A stretch of DNA of 64,000 bases from contig NZ_CP057483.1 of NCBI RefSeq assembly GCF_013836145.1, positions 1,922,001-1,986,000 of the forward strand. Reading direction: 5' to 3'. This DNA is from Citrobacter sp. RHB25-C09. GTDB lineage: Bacteria; Pseudomonadota; Gammaproteobacteria; Enterobacterales; Enterobacteriaceae. The position numbers were made by a program, and so were the translations under genes. The notes under the pieces were generated by a model that was not told where the DNA came from, made no database searches, and worked only from the letters and a program-made list of their open reading frames with translations. Within the stretch, counting starts at the first letter, position 1; every line of letters begins with the position of its first letter. Positions 8,983 through 17,535 of the stretch are shown here, one piece after another.

Positions 8983-9592
8983 CAGACATTTGCATCCGCG
9001 GCTGAAACCGTTGCTCCATCGTTGTGCCGAAAAATTCGATAAGCCGGGGATAACCCCTGACGGACTCACGCTGTTGGGGTTTGCTGTTGGCGTCCTGGCA
9101 CTGCCGTTTCTGGCGCTGGGGTGGTATCTGGCGGCGTTGATTGCCATCGTGATTAACCGCCTGCTGGATGGTCTGGACGGCGCGCTGGCGCGGCGCAGAG
9201 GGTTGACCGACGCCGGAGGATTTCTCGATATTTCGCTCGATTTTCTGTTTTACGCGCTGGTACCGTTTGGTTTTATTCTGGCGGATCCTCAACAAAACGC
9301 GCTGGCAGGCGGCTGGTTGCTGTTTGCTTTCATCGGCACCGGTAGCAGCTTTTTGGCTTTTGCGGCGCTGGCAGCAAAGCATCAGATTGATAATCCTGGA
9401 TATGCCCACAAGTCGTTTTATTACCTGGGCGGATTAACCGAGGGCACGGAGACAATCTTACTGTTTGTCCTCGGGTGTCTGTTTCCGTCACATTTTGCCG
9501 TACTGGCATGGATATTCGGCGCGCTATGTTGGATGACGACCTTCACCCGTGTCTGGAGCGGGTATCTGACGCTGAAACATGTTTCTGGATGA
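8975..9592 (+). CDS. ynjF: CDP-alcohol phosphatidyltransferase family membrane protein YnjF
   Basis: Integral membrane protein of 205 residues with the full CDP-alcohol phosphotransferase signature DGLDGALARRR...G...D...D (around residues 59-86), which binds metal and CDP-alcohol and transfers a phosphoalcohol. The true substrate is unknown. GTG at 8975 is the start: AAAGGAG (8962-8968) is six bases upstream, and the product begins with LDRHLHPR as in E. coli. Several hydrophobic segments follow. It overlaps the ynjA stop by eight bases. Confidence 0.92.
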   Translation: MLDRHLHPRLKPLLHRCAEKFDKPGITPDGLTLLGFAVGVLALPFLALGWYLAALIAIVINRLLDGLDGALARRRGLTDAGGFLDISLDFLFYALVPFGFILADPQQNALAGGWLLFAFIGTGSSFLAFAALAAKHQIDNPGYAHKSFYYLGGLTEGTETILLFVLGCLFPSHFAVLAWIFGALCWMTTFTRVWSGYLTLKHVSG

Positions 9593-9600
9593 CGCGGTGT

Positions 9601-9673
9601 GTATCAGGCCTGCAGAGTGCCTGTAGGCCTGATAAGCGTAGTGCCATCAGGCACCGGATTACCGGATGACGGT
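9601..9673. repeat. REP elements between ynjF and ynjE
   Basis: Contains CAGGCCTGCAGAGTGCCTGTAGGCCTG and GATAAGCGTAGTGCCATCAGGC, overlapping REP-type inverted repeats in the gap between two convergent genes. Confidence 0.75.
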
Positions 9674-9679
9674 TACGCC

Positions 9680-10987
9680 TTACCTGCTGCTTTCTGGACC
9701 GCGTTCACCGGTGGCGACAGGGTTCTTCGGATTACTGCTCCATTCGTACCAGCCGCCGTCGTAGACAGCGACATTTTTCCAGCCCATCGCTCTGGCATAC
9801 ATGAACGTTTCTGACGCTCGCCAGCCGGTGCCGCAATAGAATGCTACCTGCTGGTCTGGCAATATGTTCCACTGCTTCCACATCGCAGCGATATCATCCG
9901 CACTGCGCATCGTTCCATCCGGGTTATGGAAATCTTCCATATGCGTTGAATCGCTGCCTGCATGGCCCCAGCGTGCACCTGCGATCTCGCCTTTGGGCTT
10001 GATATAGCTGTATCCGCTGGTGGTGCCGATAAACTCAGGCCAGGAACGGATGCTCACCAGTGAAGCATCCTGACGATGCAGTAAACCGCGCGCCTGTTCT
10101 GTATTCAGCATCAGCTGTGGCTGCGCCGGGAGGGGCACGCCGAATTCCGGGGCCGGTTTAACATTCGGCGCGGTGCCTCGTTCAACAGGCAAACCCGAAT
10201 CGGACCAGGCCTGCCAGCCGCCATCGAGAAGGCGGACATCTTTCACCCCGGCATACAGCATGATCTGCGCGACACGCGCCGCCGCGTAAACATCGCGTCC
10301 GTAAAGGATGACGGTGGTGTCATGGCGGATACCGTGTTTCGCCAGCATTGCTTTCAACGTGTCGTCAGAAACTTTGTTCCACAGCGGTTCGCTTTCAACT
10401 TCGTTGGTGTCGATATAATCCGCCCCCGGAATATGGCTGAGCAGATAAAATTTCGGCGCGCCCCAGGCGGCTTCAATGACTTTCCACTCTCCTGAGGGTT
10501 TCGCGGTAACCGCTTTGCCCTGCTGAAGGTCATGCAGCCACTGCGGATAAACCAGTTGCTCGAAATGCGCCATCCTTTGCAGACGGGCAGGATCGGTAAG
10601 CGCATCGCTAAGCAGCGAAATTTGTTTCAGTCCGGCTTTTTGCAGACGGGATGTGACGACCTGAACATCGCTGTCGCTACCATAAAGCGCGACGGCAGAA
10701 TCGGCCTTCAGTTGATGCGCATCGATCCAGGCAGCGAGTTGCTCATCGCTCATCTTGTCGAGCCAGCTTGCGGAAAGATTGAGGGCAGAGGGTTCATGTC
10801 CGGAAGGGCCGTTAAGTGCCTGTGGCCAGCCGTTATAAAAAGCGCTTGGGCGAGTATCTATCGCCGTCCCTTTATTTTGCATCAGCTGGTTGAAGTTGAG
10901 CGTCTGCGCCATTTCAGCAGCCCATGAAGAAGCGCAAGCGAGCCCTAAAGCCAGTGCCAGCGCGGTCATTTGAGAAACACGTTTCAT
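9680..10987 (-). CDS. ynjE: Thiosulfate sulfurtransferase YnjE (three rhodanese domains)
   Basis: Exported sulfurtransferase of 435 residues, identical in length to E. coli YnjE. The N-terminal signal peptide ends near SSWAAE (residues 21-25). Three rhodanese modules follow; only the last has the active-site loop FYCGTGWRAS, with Cys385 counted directly. Conserved blocks HIPGADYIDTNEV and VRLLDGGWQ mark the middle module. Known to transfer sulphur from thiosulfate in vitro; the in vivo acceptor is unknown. It lies 87 bases downstream of ynjD on the same strand, suggesting a link to the YnjBCD transporter. Confidence 0.94.
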   Translation of the reverse strand: MKRVSQMTALALALGLACASSWAAEMAQTLNFNQLMQNKGTAIDTRPSAFYNGWPQALNGPSGHEPSALNLSASWLDKMSDEQLAAWIDAHQLKADSAVALYGSDSDVQVVTSRLQKAGLKQISLLSDALTDPARLQRMAHFEQLVYPQWLHDLQQGKAVTAKPSGEWKVIEAAWGAPKFYLLSHIPGADYIDTNEVESEPLWNKVSDDTLKAMLAKHGIRHDTTVILYGRDVYAAARVAQIMLYAGVKDVRLLDGGWQAWSDSGLPVERGTAPNVKPAPEFGVPLPAQPQLMLNTEQARGLLHRQDASLVSIRSWPEFIGTTSGYSYIKPKGEIAGARWGHAGSDSTHMEDFHNPDGTMRSADDIAAMWKQWNILPDQQVAFYCGTGWRASETFMYARAMGWKNVAVYDGGWYEWSSNPKNPVATGERGPESSR

Positions 10988-11074
10988 CGAATTGCCCGAC
11001 GTTGAAATAAGAGGGCAACATTGTGTTCCTCAGTTCCGGGAAAAACATTGCGTTGACGCAGTATGCGCGCATTT

Positions 11075-11707
11075 TCATTGTGTTACTGCCAGTTGAATGA
11101 CGCTTCCTCCCGGAGGGACATCCTGCGCGTCGTGAGTCACCTGCACCACGGGAATGTGGAGTCGACGAACCTCGGCAAAGACCCACTGGCGAAAATCATC
11201 GCGGCGCTCGGCATCGAGGCGGCTGAACGGTTCGTCTAACAATAGCGCCTGAGGTTGGCTAAGCAGCGCGCGGAGCAGGGCAATTCGCGCCCGCTGTCCT
11301 CCAGATAACGTTGCGGGATCGCGGGAGGCGAAGTCCCCCATGCCTGCACGTTCGAGCGCATGCTGCACTGCATCATGCCGTGCAGCCCCCTGCAGGGAAG
11401 CAGGAAGCGCCAGTAATAAATTCTGCCCGACACTGAAATGATCAAACAACAGGGCGTCCTGAAACAAAATGCCGATCCGACGGCTGGCGGTGGGCAGTGT
11501 ATCGATGCGCCGGGCGTCCAGCCAAAGCTCACCGCTCGCCCGCAGCGGTGCGGTAAGGGCGCCGACCATCCAGGAGAGCAGTGACGATTTGCCGCAACCG
11601 GAAGGCCCCATTAATGTGACAATGTCACTTTTTGCGACATCAAAAGAGAGGGGACCTGTCAGCGGCGCTCGCGGCAGGGACAGTGAGAGATGGCGTACAG
11701 AGAGCAT
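11075..11707 (-). CDS. ynjD: ABC transporter ATP-binding protein YnjD
   Basis: ATPase of an uncharacterised importer, 210 residues. Walker A is GPSGCGKSS (around residues 33-41), the signature is LSGGQRARIALLRALL, Walker B LLLDEPFSRLD, and the switch histidine is in VTHDAQDV. ATG at 11707 is used because its A is also the last base of the ynjC stop (TAATG); an upstream frame extending into ynjC is not supported. Partner of YnjC (permease) and YnjB (binding protein). Substrate unknown; the set resembles thiamine/iron/spermidine-type importers, which is inference only. Confidence 0.93.
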   Translation of the reverse strand: MLSVRHLSLSLPRAPLTGPLSFDVAKSDIVTLMGPSGCGKSSLLSWMVGALTAPLRASGELWLDARRIDTLPTASRRIGILFQDALLFDHFSVGQNLLLALPASLQGAARHDAVQHALERAGMGDFASRDPATLSGGQRARIALLRALLSQPQALLLDEPFSRLDAERRDDFRQWVFAEVRRLHIPVVQVTHDAQDVPPGGSVIQLAVTQ

Positions 11708-13242
11708 TAGCGCAGTCCTTGTCGGGCGCGGCCGATCCAGAATGAGAGTGCCGCAGTCAGTATAAACATACACAGCGGTAACAGCAGTTGCCACAGCGCC
11801 TGAGCCGCCAGCACGCCAGTGCTGCCGCCGCTACTGAGCGCGACGGCTTCAGTCGTCAACGTAGGGAAACGTCCCGCACCCAGCCATAGCGTAGGCATAT
11901 ATTGAGCGATGCTGACTGAAAAGCCGACCGCCAGTGCCACCAGCGCAGGGCGCAGCATCAGCGGACATTTTACGTAAACGAAAATTTTTAACGCTGACCA
12001 GCCCAGAGTCTGGGCAATGAGCACCAGTCGCGTATCAATACGCTGCCAGGCGGGTTTAAGTACGAACAACATCCACGGGATCACCCACAGCAAATGACCC
12101 CAGATGAGGGTAGCGGGTTGCCCGTCCTGATCCAGACGCAACGCCACGACATATTGCCCCATCACCAGCGGCAGCGCCGGAAGCAGGATCGGTAGCCAGA
12201 CCCAGCGATGCCCGCGCTGTGGTCCCCATTCCAGCCAGAGCAACAGGATGACAAGCCCCAGCAGGCTTGACGTCAGGCCTAACCACAGGCTACGGCTTAA
12301 CGCTTCGATATTGAGCGCAGCGTGCTGCGCGACGGTGGCTAACAGAACAAGACATATTATCCCGGTGAGCGGCAGCGTGAGTGTAAAAGTATTGCCCGTC
12401 AGGTTCCGTGCCATGGGGCGTCGCAAGCCACCTTCGGCGGGGAGGGTTCGACGCCACAAGCGCCAGAAGAGATAGCCGAAAAGGGCGAAAAGCGCGAGTA
12501 ATACCATTAATAGCAGGCTTGCCAGCGCGCCTTTATGCTGTTGGTGGCTGTCACCCTGGCTTAACCATTGCCAGCTTAATACCGCCAGCGTGGGCGGATT
12601 ACCGGGACCGAGAATAAGGGCGACATCCACCGCTGATAGCGTCCATGCCACAACGGCCAACATGACCACGCCCAGTGCGGGGGCCACCGAGGGCAACAGC
12701 AGCAAGTTGAGGGCCTGGCGGCGATTATAGCCGAGGGAATCCAGCACAATGACCTGCTGCGACAGGCGCTTTTCACTGAGCAGTACCGATAAAATCCACA
12801 GCACAAAGGCACTCTCTTTCACCGCCAGCGTAAGCCCCAGTCCTATGCCCCAACGATCAATAGGCGTTGAGAGAAAAGGCACCAAGCGCCAGAACAGTCC
12901 TCCTTCGGCAAACAGCAGCAGGACGGCGGTGACAAAGGCAACATGGGGGATCGCCAGTAGCCAGGGAAGACGGCCGCAGAGCTTTAACCAGCGGTCGCCC
13001 GGCCAGATCGCGACGACGATGCTCAGGGCAATGAACAGCGCTCCAACGGACGCCACAGCGACGGACACCACGGTCGCCAGCAGCGCCTGGGGCAGTTGCG
13101 GATCGGTTAATAGCGCATGCCAGTTATCCAGCGACAGTGCGGGAGTAATCAGTAACACGCCGGCGGGCAGCAGGGGCAGGTAGACGAGCGCCATACCCAG
13201 CCATGCCAGCAGAATTAACGTGTACCGTAGCGGCGCAGCCAT
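11707..13242 (-). CDS. ynjC: ABC transporter permease YnjC (fused double permease)
   Basis: Inner-membrane permease of 511 residues made of two fused permease halves, each with about six hydrophobic segments and an EAA-type loop: VIVLDSLGYNRRQALNLLLLP in the first half and VLIAQTLGWSALKIFVYVKCP in the second. The length equals E. coli YnjC. The start overlaps the 3' end of ynjB by 28 bases and its stop overlaps the ynjD start by one, so ynjB-C-D are tightly coupled. Substrate unknown. Confidence 0.93.
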   Translation of the reverse strand: MAAPLRYTLILLAWLGMALVYLPLLPAGVLLITPALSLDNWHALLTDPQLPQALLATVVSVAVASVGALFIALSIVVAIWPGDRWLKLCGRLPWLLAIPHVAFVTAVLLLFAEGGLFWRLVPFLSTPIDRWGIGLGLTLAVKESAFVLWILSVLLSEKRLSQQVIVLDSLGYNRRQALNLLLLPSVAPALGVVMLAVVAWTLSAVDVALILGPGNPPTLAVLSWQWLSQGDSHQQHKGALASLLLMVLLALFALFGYLFWRLWRRTLPAEGGLRRPMARNLTGNTFTLTLPLTGIICLVLLATVAQHAALNIEALSRSLWLGLTSSLLGLVILLLWLEWGPQRGHRWVWLPILLPALPLVMGQYVVALRLDQDGQPATLIWGHLLWVIPWMLFVLKPAWQRIDTRLVLIAQTLGWSALKIFVYVKCPLMLRPALVALAVGFSVSIAQYMPTLWLGAGRFPTLTTEAVALSSGGSTGVLAAQALWQLLLPLCMFILTAALSFWIGRARQGLR

Positions 13243-14378
13243 TCTTGTTCCAGTGCGTTAACCCAGCCGGCATGGGGTTCGGGCAACACGGCGGGCAGTC
13301 CTTGCGGGATCCGCTCAGCTAATGCTGCCTGCTGAGAGGGTGGCAGTTTTTTCGGGTCCAGAACCGAGGGTTCGCCCCAGACCGCCGGATCGGCCTTACG
13401 CAACTGGGCTTCTGGGGAGATCAGAAAATTGGCCACGACCCTGGCACCGGCACGGGCGCGCGCGTTCGCCGGAATTGTCACGAAATGGACGTTACCGATT
13501 GTGCCTTCGCTGAAGCCAAAGCTATAGCTGCTTTTGGGAAGTTCGCCACGAGTGACTTTTTGCTGAGCGTGCGCCGGGTTAAACGTTAGCGAGAGGCGCA
13601 GCGTGCCGGCATCCAGCAGGGTATCCATCCGCGCCGGAGACGGCGGAAAATCTTTCCCTTCACGCCACAGATAGGGGTGCAGTGCGTCGAGATACTGCCA
13701 CAACGGTGCGGTAATGTTGTTGAAGGTGGCAGTATCTGGCGCGACACTCAGTGCCTTCGGCTGATTTGTCAGCGAAATCAGCAACTGTTCCAGAAACGCC
13801 GTGCCGGTAAAATCCGGCGGGCGCGGGTAGCTCACGGTTCCCGGATGCGCCTTCGCAAAGGCCAGAAGCGACTGGGGATCTTCGGGCGGCTGCGGCGTTA
13901 CATCGCGTCGGGCAATAAACGTTAACTGCGCGCCGCCCCAGGGAGACTCTGCACCCTCGGTCGGGATTGAGAAATCTTCGCGCACGGGTTTCTGCGTATC
14001 GACATAACGCCAGTTCGGCAGCGTTTCCGCCCAGTGGGTGCTGAGCAGCCCGGCCTCTTTGAGCGTGCGGAAGTTTTCTCCATTGACCCATAGCAAGTCC
14101 ACCGAACCGCCGGTTTTGCGCCCGGCGGCAGCTTCAGTCTGGATACGTTTCACCGCATCGGCAGCATCCGCGAGTCGCACGATTTTCAGGTCAATAGCGT
14201 AGTGGGTTTTCATCTCGCTGCTCACCCAGTCAAGATACTGGTTGACCGCGTTATCGCCGCCCCACGCATTGAACCAGACGGTCTGACCGTAAGCCTCATT
14301 CTTTATCTGCTGCCAGTTGTCGCTGGCGTGTACCTGACCCGTCAACAGCAGGCCGGCGAGTAACAGTCCCGGGCGCAT
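13215..14378 (-). CDS. ynjB: ABC transporter substrate-binding protein YnjB
   Basis: Exported solute-binding protein, 387 residues (E. coli 388). Signal peptide LLLAGLLLTGQVHAS, then TVWFNAWGGDNAVNQYLDW, the opening of a type-2 periplasmic binding fold related to thiamine/iron-binding proteins. The start at 14378 is set by AAAGGAG eight bases upstream; longer frames run into the preceding gene. The upstream TVP38 gene stops two bases before the ATG, so its stop codon lies inside the ynjB ribosome-binding region. Ligand unknown. Confidence 0.92.
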   Translation of the reverse strand: MRPGLLLAGLLLTGQVHASDNWQQIKNEAYGQTVWFNAWGGDNAVNQYLDWVSSEMKTHYAIDLKIVRLADAADAVKRIQTEAAAGRKTGGSVDLLWVNGENFRTLKEAGLLSTHWAETLPNWRYVDTQKPVREDFSIPTEGAESPWGGAQLTFIARRDVTPQPPEDPQSLLAFAKAHPGTVSYPRPPDFTGTAFLEQLLISLTNQPKALSVAPDTATFNNITAPLWQYLDALHPYLWREGKDFPPSPARMDTLLDAGTLRLSLTFNPAHAQQKVTRGELPKSSYSFGFSEGTIGNVHFVTIPANARARAGARVVANFLISPEAQLRKADPAVWGEPSVLDPKKLPPSQQAALAERIPQGLPAVLPEPHAGWVNALEQEWLRRYGTR

Positions 14379-14380
14379 AA

Positions 14381-15055
14381 TTACTCCTTTATAAAACGCG
14401 TCACCAGCCAACGAGAAACGAGCGGTAATAACCCCAACAGGGCGAAAGCCGTCAGCATAGCGGGTGAAAGAATGTCATGAACGGAGGTTAACTGACTGAG
14501 CTGGCGTCCGGCATTGAGGTAAACCACCGTGGCAGGCAACATTCCCAACTGGCTGACCCACCAGTAACGCTGCACGCCAATGGCGGTAAGCCCGGCCAGC
14601 AGATTGACGACGACAAACGGAAACAGCGGCATCAGGCGGAGCGCAAACAGGTAAAAGGTGCCGTCGCGCACCATTCCCTGATTGACCTTTATCATCTGGC
14701 GACTAAAGCGGTGGGAAACCCACTCACGCAACAGATAACGGCTGGTCAGCATGGCCAGCGTCGCCCCCAGCGTGGAGGCAAAGGAAACCAACAGAGTTCC
14801 CTGCCACAGACCAAACAGCGCGCCGCCAAGGAGAGTAAGCAGTGCCGCCCCGGGAATCGACAGCGAAGCCACCAGGGTATAAAGCAAAAAATAGAGGCCG
14901 GCGCAAAGTATTGGCGAGTGGTGCTGCCAGTCTGCCAGCGTGTGCTGATAGCGCTTGATTGACTCAAGCGACAACACGCCGGGGGGAACAGACCAGACCA
15001 CCCCGACGATAATAAGTAATAACAGACCTGCGAACAGGATTTTCCTGGTGTTCAC
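14381..15055 (-). CDS. TVP38/TMEM64 (DedA-like) family membrane protein
   Basis: A 224-residue multi-pass inner-membrane protein of the TVP38/TMEM64 family. The family core is visible: SIPGAALLTLLGGALFGLWQG near residue 65 and RLMPLFPFVVVNLLAGLT near residue 140. In E. coli two relatives (YdjX and YdjZ) occupy this position; here there is only one, not clearly the orthologue of either, so no symbol is given. GTG at 15055, seven bases past the xthA stop, is the likely start, but no good ribosome-binding site precedes it; ATG at 15094, overlapping xthA, is the alternative. Its stop lies two bases before ynjB. Function unknown; family members act in envelope lipid biology. Confidence 0.82.
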   Translation of the reverse strand: MNTRKILFAGLLLLIIVGVVWSVPPGVLSLESIKRYQHTLADWQHHSPILCAGLYFLLYTLVASLSIPGAALLTLLGGALFGLWQGTLLVSFASTLGATLAMLTSRYLLREWVSHRFSRQMIKVNQGMVRDGTFYLFALRLMPLFPFVVVNLLAGLTAIGVQRYWWVSQLGMLPATVVYLNAGRQLSQLTSVHDILSPAMLTAFALLGLLPLVSRWLVTRFIKE

Positions 15056-15062
15056 GGGGCGG

Positions 15063-15869
15063 TCAGAGATTAAATTTCGCCCAGACCGGCGCATGGTCGG
15101 ACGGTTTCTCCATGCTGCGAATTTCGTAATCAATGCCGGTTTCGACACAGCGTTCCGCCAGCGGATTGCTCGCCAGCAGAAGATCGATACGCAGGCCACG
15201 GTTATCATCAAAGCCTTTGGAGCGATAATCAAACCATGAGAATTTATCCATACTCTCCGGGTTTGCCTGACGCCAGGTATCCACCAACCCCCAGTTTAAG
15301 AGCCGGTCCATCCATTCGCGTTCTTCCGGCAGGAACGAACATTTGCCGGTACGCAGCCAGCGTTTTCGGTTCTCTTCCCCGATGCCGATATCCAGATCGG
15401 TAGGACTGATGTTCATATCCCCCATGATTAACACCGGATTATCGCGGGTCAGTTCGGTTGATAAATAATCCTGTAAATTCTGATAAAACGTTTCTTTAGC
15501 CGGGAATTTAAGCGGATGGTCACGGCTTTCACCCTGTGGAAAATAGCCATTAATGACGGTCAGGTTGCCAAGCGGTGAGGGAAGTTCCGCCATGATGATG
15601 CGACGCTGGGCCTCTTCATCATCATTGGGGAAGCCACGGCGAACGGCGATGGGAGTCTCTTTCGTCAGCAGCGCAACGCCATAGTGGCCTTTCTGTCCAT
15701 GATAAAACACGTTGTAGCCGAGTTTAGCGACATCCTCCAGCGGAAACATATCGTCGTGAACTTTTGTCTCCTGCAGGCCAATCACATCCGGTTGGTGTTT
15801 TTCAATAATGGCTTCCAGTTGATGAGGTCTGGCGCGCAGGCCGTTGATATTAAAAGAGACAAATTTCAT
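15063..15869 (-). CDS. xthA: Exodeoxyribonuclease III
   Basis: 3'-5' exonuclease and AP endonuclease for base-excision repair. 268 residues, the standard length. Catalytic motifs: QETKVHDDMFP (metal-binding Glu34), IMGDMNISPTDLDIG (Asp151/Asn153), and the C-terminal SDHAPVWAKF with the catalytic His near residue 259. The start MKFVSFNINGLRARPHQLE is conserved; ATG at 15869 is preferred over upstream in-frame ATGs. Reads toward the TVP38-ynjBCD genes with only seven bases between stop and next start, so a joint transcript is likely. Confidence 0.97.
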   Translation of the reverse strand: MKFVSFNINGLRARPHQLEAIIEKHQPDVIGLQETKVHDDMFPLEDVAKLGYNVFYHGQKGHYGVALLTKETPIAVRRGFPNDDEEAQRRIIMAELPSPLGNLTVINGYFPQGESRDHPLKFPAKETFYQNLQDYLSTELTRDNPVLIMGDMNISPTDLDIGIGEENRKRWLRTGKCSFLPEEREWMDRLLNWGLVDTWRQANPESMDKFSWFDYRSKGFDDNRGLRIDLLLASNPLAERCVETGIDYEIRSMEKPSDHAPVWAKFNL

Positions 15870-16131
15870 AGTCGCTGCCACTGTGCAAGGTGAATAGTGC
15901 AAGGATGGTAGCAGAATTTAGGCGGAATGACTGCCACTTGTCGGTTGTTTTCAACAATGTGTGCTAGTGGTGATAACGATGGGGCAACGCTTGCCCTTTT
16001 TTAGGGCAGATTGCGTCAAAATGGCGCAATAATTTCCTGTAAATTTCGCATACGATCACATTTCCAGAATTATATTTGGCCTCTGCATAATACTGCGGTT
16101 TTTCCACTAATAACTCCTCAAATACGCAAAC

Positions 16132-16152
16132 ATATTCACTTTTTATGCACAA
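16132..16152 (+). promoter_or_regulatory. Possible ArgR box upstream of astC
   Basis: ATATTCACTTTTTATGCACA followed by AATAGTGAATATT resembles paired half-sites of the ARG box (TGAAT/ATTCA). Arginine activation of astC through ArgR is known in enterics. The match is imperfect. Confidence 0.35.
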
Positions 16153-16226
16153 ATAGTGAATATTGCTGTGCTGTAACTGGTTGATTTTCCGTAACACGAC
16201 CCCGTTTATGCATTTTTTCTTCTGGC

Positions 16227-16242
16227 TGGCACGAAGAGTGCA
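16227..16242 (+). promoter_or_regulatory. Sigma-54 promoter of the ast operon
   Basis: TGGCAC-GAAGA-GTGCA closely matches the -24/-12 consensus TGGCAC-N5-TTGCA with one mismatch, and lies about 72 bases upstream of the astC ATG. The ast operon is known to be NtrC and sigma-54 dependent under nitrogen limitation. Confidence 0.75.
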
Positions 16243-16314
16243 ATCTACATTTACAGCGCAAACACTACTTTTTATTAACATATAAATAACTTCTTATTTA
16301 CCGATGAGGTCGCT

Positions 16315-17535
16315 ATGTCTCTGTCAATTACGCGTGAAAATTTTGATGAATGGATGATGCCTGTTTATGCACCGGCACCTTTTATTCCGGTTCGTGGCGA
16401 AGGTTCGCGCTTATGGGATCAGCAGGGTAAAGAGTACATCGACTTCGCGGGAGGCATTGCGGTCAATGCCCTGGGCCATGCACACCCGGAGCTTCGGGAC
16501 GTGCTGAACGACCAGGCGAGCAAATTCTGGCACACCGGTAACGGTTATACCAATGAGCCGGCGCTGCGTCTGGCGAAAAAGCTGATCGACGCGACTTTTG
16601 CCGACAGAGTCTTCTTTTGTAACTCCGGGGCAGAAGCGAACGAAGCCGCACTGAAGCTGGCACGTAAATATGCGCACGACCACTTTGGCAGCAACAAAAG
16701 CGGCATTGTGGCCTTCAAAAATGCCTTCCACGGGCGCACGTTGTTTACCGTCAGCGCAGGGGGGCAGCCTGCCTATTCACAAGACTTCGCGCCGTTACCC
16801 CCGGATATCCGCCATGCGGTTTATAACGACCTGAACTCCGCGAGCGCACTGATTGACGATACCACCTGTGCGGTGATCGTTGAACCGATGCAGGGTGAAG
16901 GCGGCGTTGTCCCTGCGACCAGGGCTTTTTTACAGGGGTTGCGTGAACTGTGCGATCGCCATAACGCGCTGTTAATTTTTGATGAAGTGCAAACCGGCGT
17001 TGGACGTACCGGCGAACTGTACGCCTACATGCACTATGGCGTCACTCCGGATCTCCTGACTACCGCGAAAGCGCTCGGCGGCGGCTTCCCGATTGGCGCG
17101 CTGTTGGCGAGTGAAAAAGGCGCCAGCGTGATGACGGTCGGAACGCACGGCACCACCTACGGCGGTAACCCGCTGGCAACGGCCGTGGCCGGAAAACTGG
17201 TGGACATCGTGAATACGCCAGAAATGTTGAACAGCGTGAAACAGCGTCACGACGGGTTTGTTGAGCGCCTGAACGCCATTAACAGCCGTTGCGGGCTTTT
17301 CAGCGAAATTCGCGGCTTAGGCCTGTTGATTGGCTGCGTGCTGAATGATGAGTATGCCGGAAAAGCCAAACTGATTTCACAAGAAGCCGCCAAAGCGGGT
17401 GTGATGGTATTGATTGCGGGTGGCAATGTGGTGCGCTTCGCGCCAGCGCTCAACGTCACCCAGGAAGAGATGGCAACCGGATTAGATCGCTTTGCGCTGG
17501 CTTGCGAACAGGTAAAAGCGGGAGGTTCATCATGA
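16315..17535 (+). CDS. astC: Succinylornithine/acetylornithine transaminase
   Basis: PLP enzyme of the arginine succinyltransferase pathway, third step: transaminates N2-succinylornithine. 406 residues, full length. Class III aminotransferase marks: FCNSGAEANEAALKLARK, FDEVQTGVGRTG, and TTAKALGGGFP with the PLP lysine. First gene of astCADBE behind a sigma-54 promoter. The stop overlaps astA by four bases (ATGA), and every later junction also overlaps, so the five genes form one tightly coupled operon. ArgD is the main alternative by fold, but the context decides for AstC. Confidence 0.97.
   Translation: MSLSITRENFDEWMMPVYAPAPFIPVRGEGSRLWDQQGKEYIDFAGGIAVNALGHAHPELRDVLNDQASKFWHTGNGYTNEPALRLAKKLIDATFADRVFFCNSGAEANEAALKLARKYAHDHFGSNKSGIVAFKNAFHGRTLFTVSAGGQPAYSQDFAPLPPDIRHAVYNDLNSASALIDDTTCAVIVEPMQGEGGVVPATRAFLQGLRELCDRHNALLIFDEVQTGVGRTGELYAYMHYGVTPDLLTTAKALGGGFPIGALLASEKGASVMTVGTHGTTYGGNPLATAVAGKLVDIVNTPEMLNSVKQRHDGFVERLNAINSRCGLFSEIRGLGLLIGCVLNDEYAGKAKLISQEAAKAGVMVLIAGGNVVRFAPALNVTQEEMATGLDRFALACEQVKAGGSS

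Larger units (their letters stand above)
15870..16314. other. xthA/astC divergent control region
   Basis: 445 bases without a credible gene. It holds the likely astC sigma-54 promoter and possible ArgR sites, reported separately, and the xthA promoter. The sequence is AT-rich near the astC side. A 105-codon minus-strand frame here is discounted. Confidence 0.7.

Noticed and set aside
15964..16281. 105-codon minus-strand frame in the xthA-astC gap
   Set aside because: Covers the sigma-54 promoter of astC, has no ribosome-binding site, and a composition unlike neighbouring proteins.
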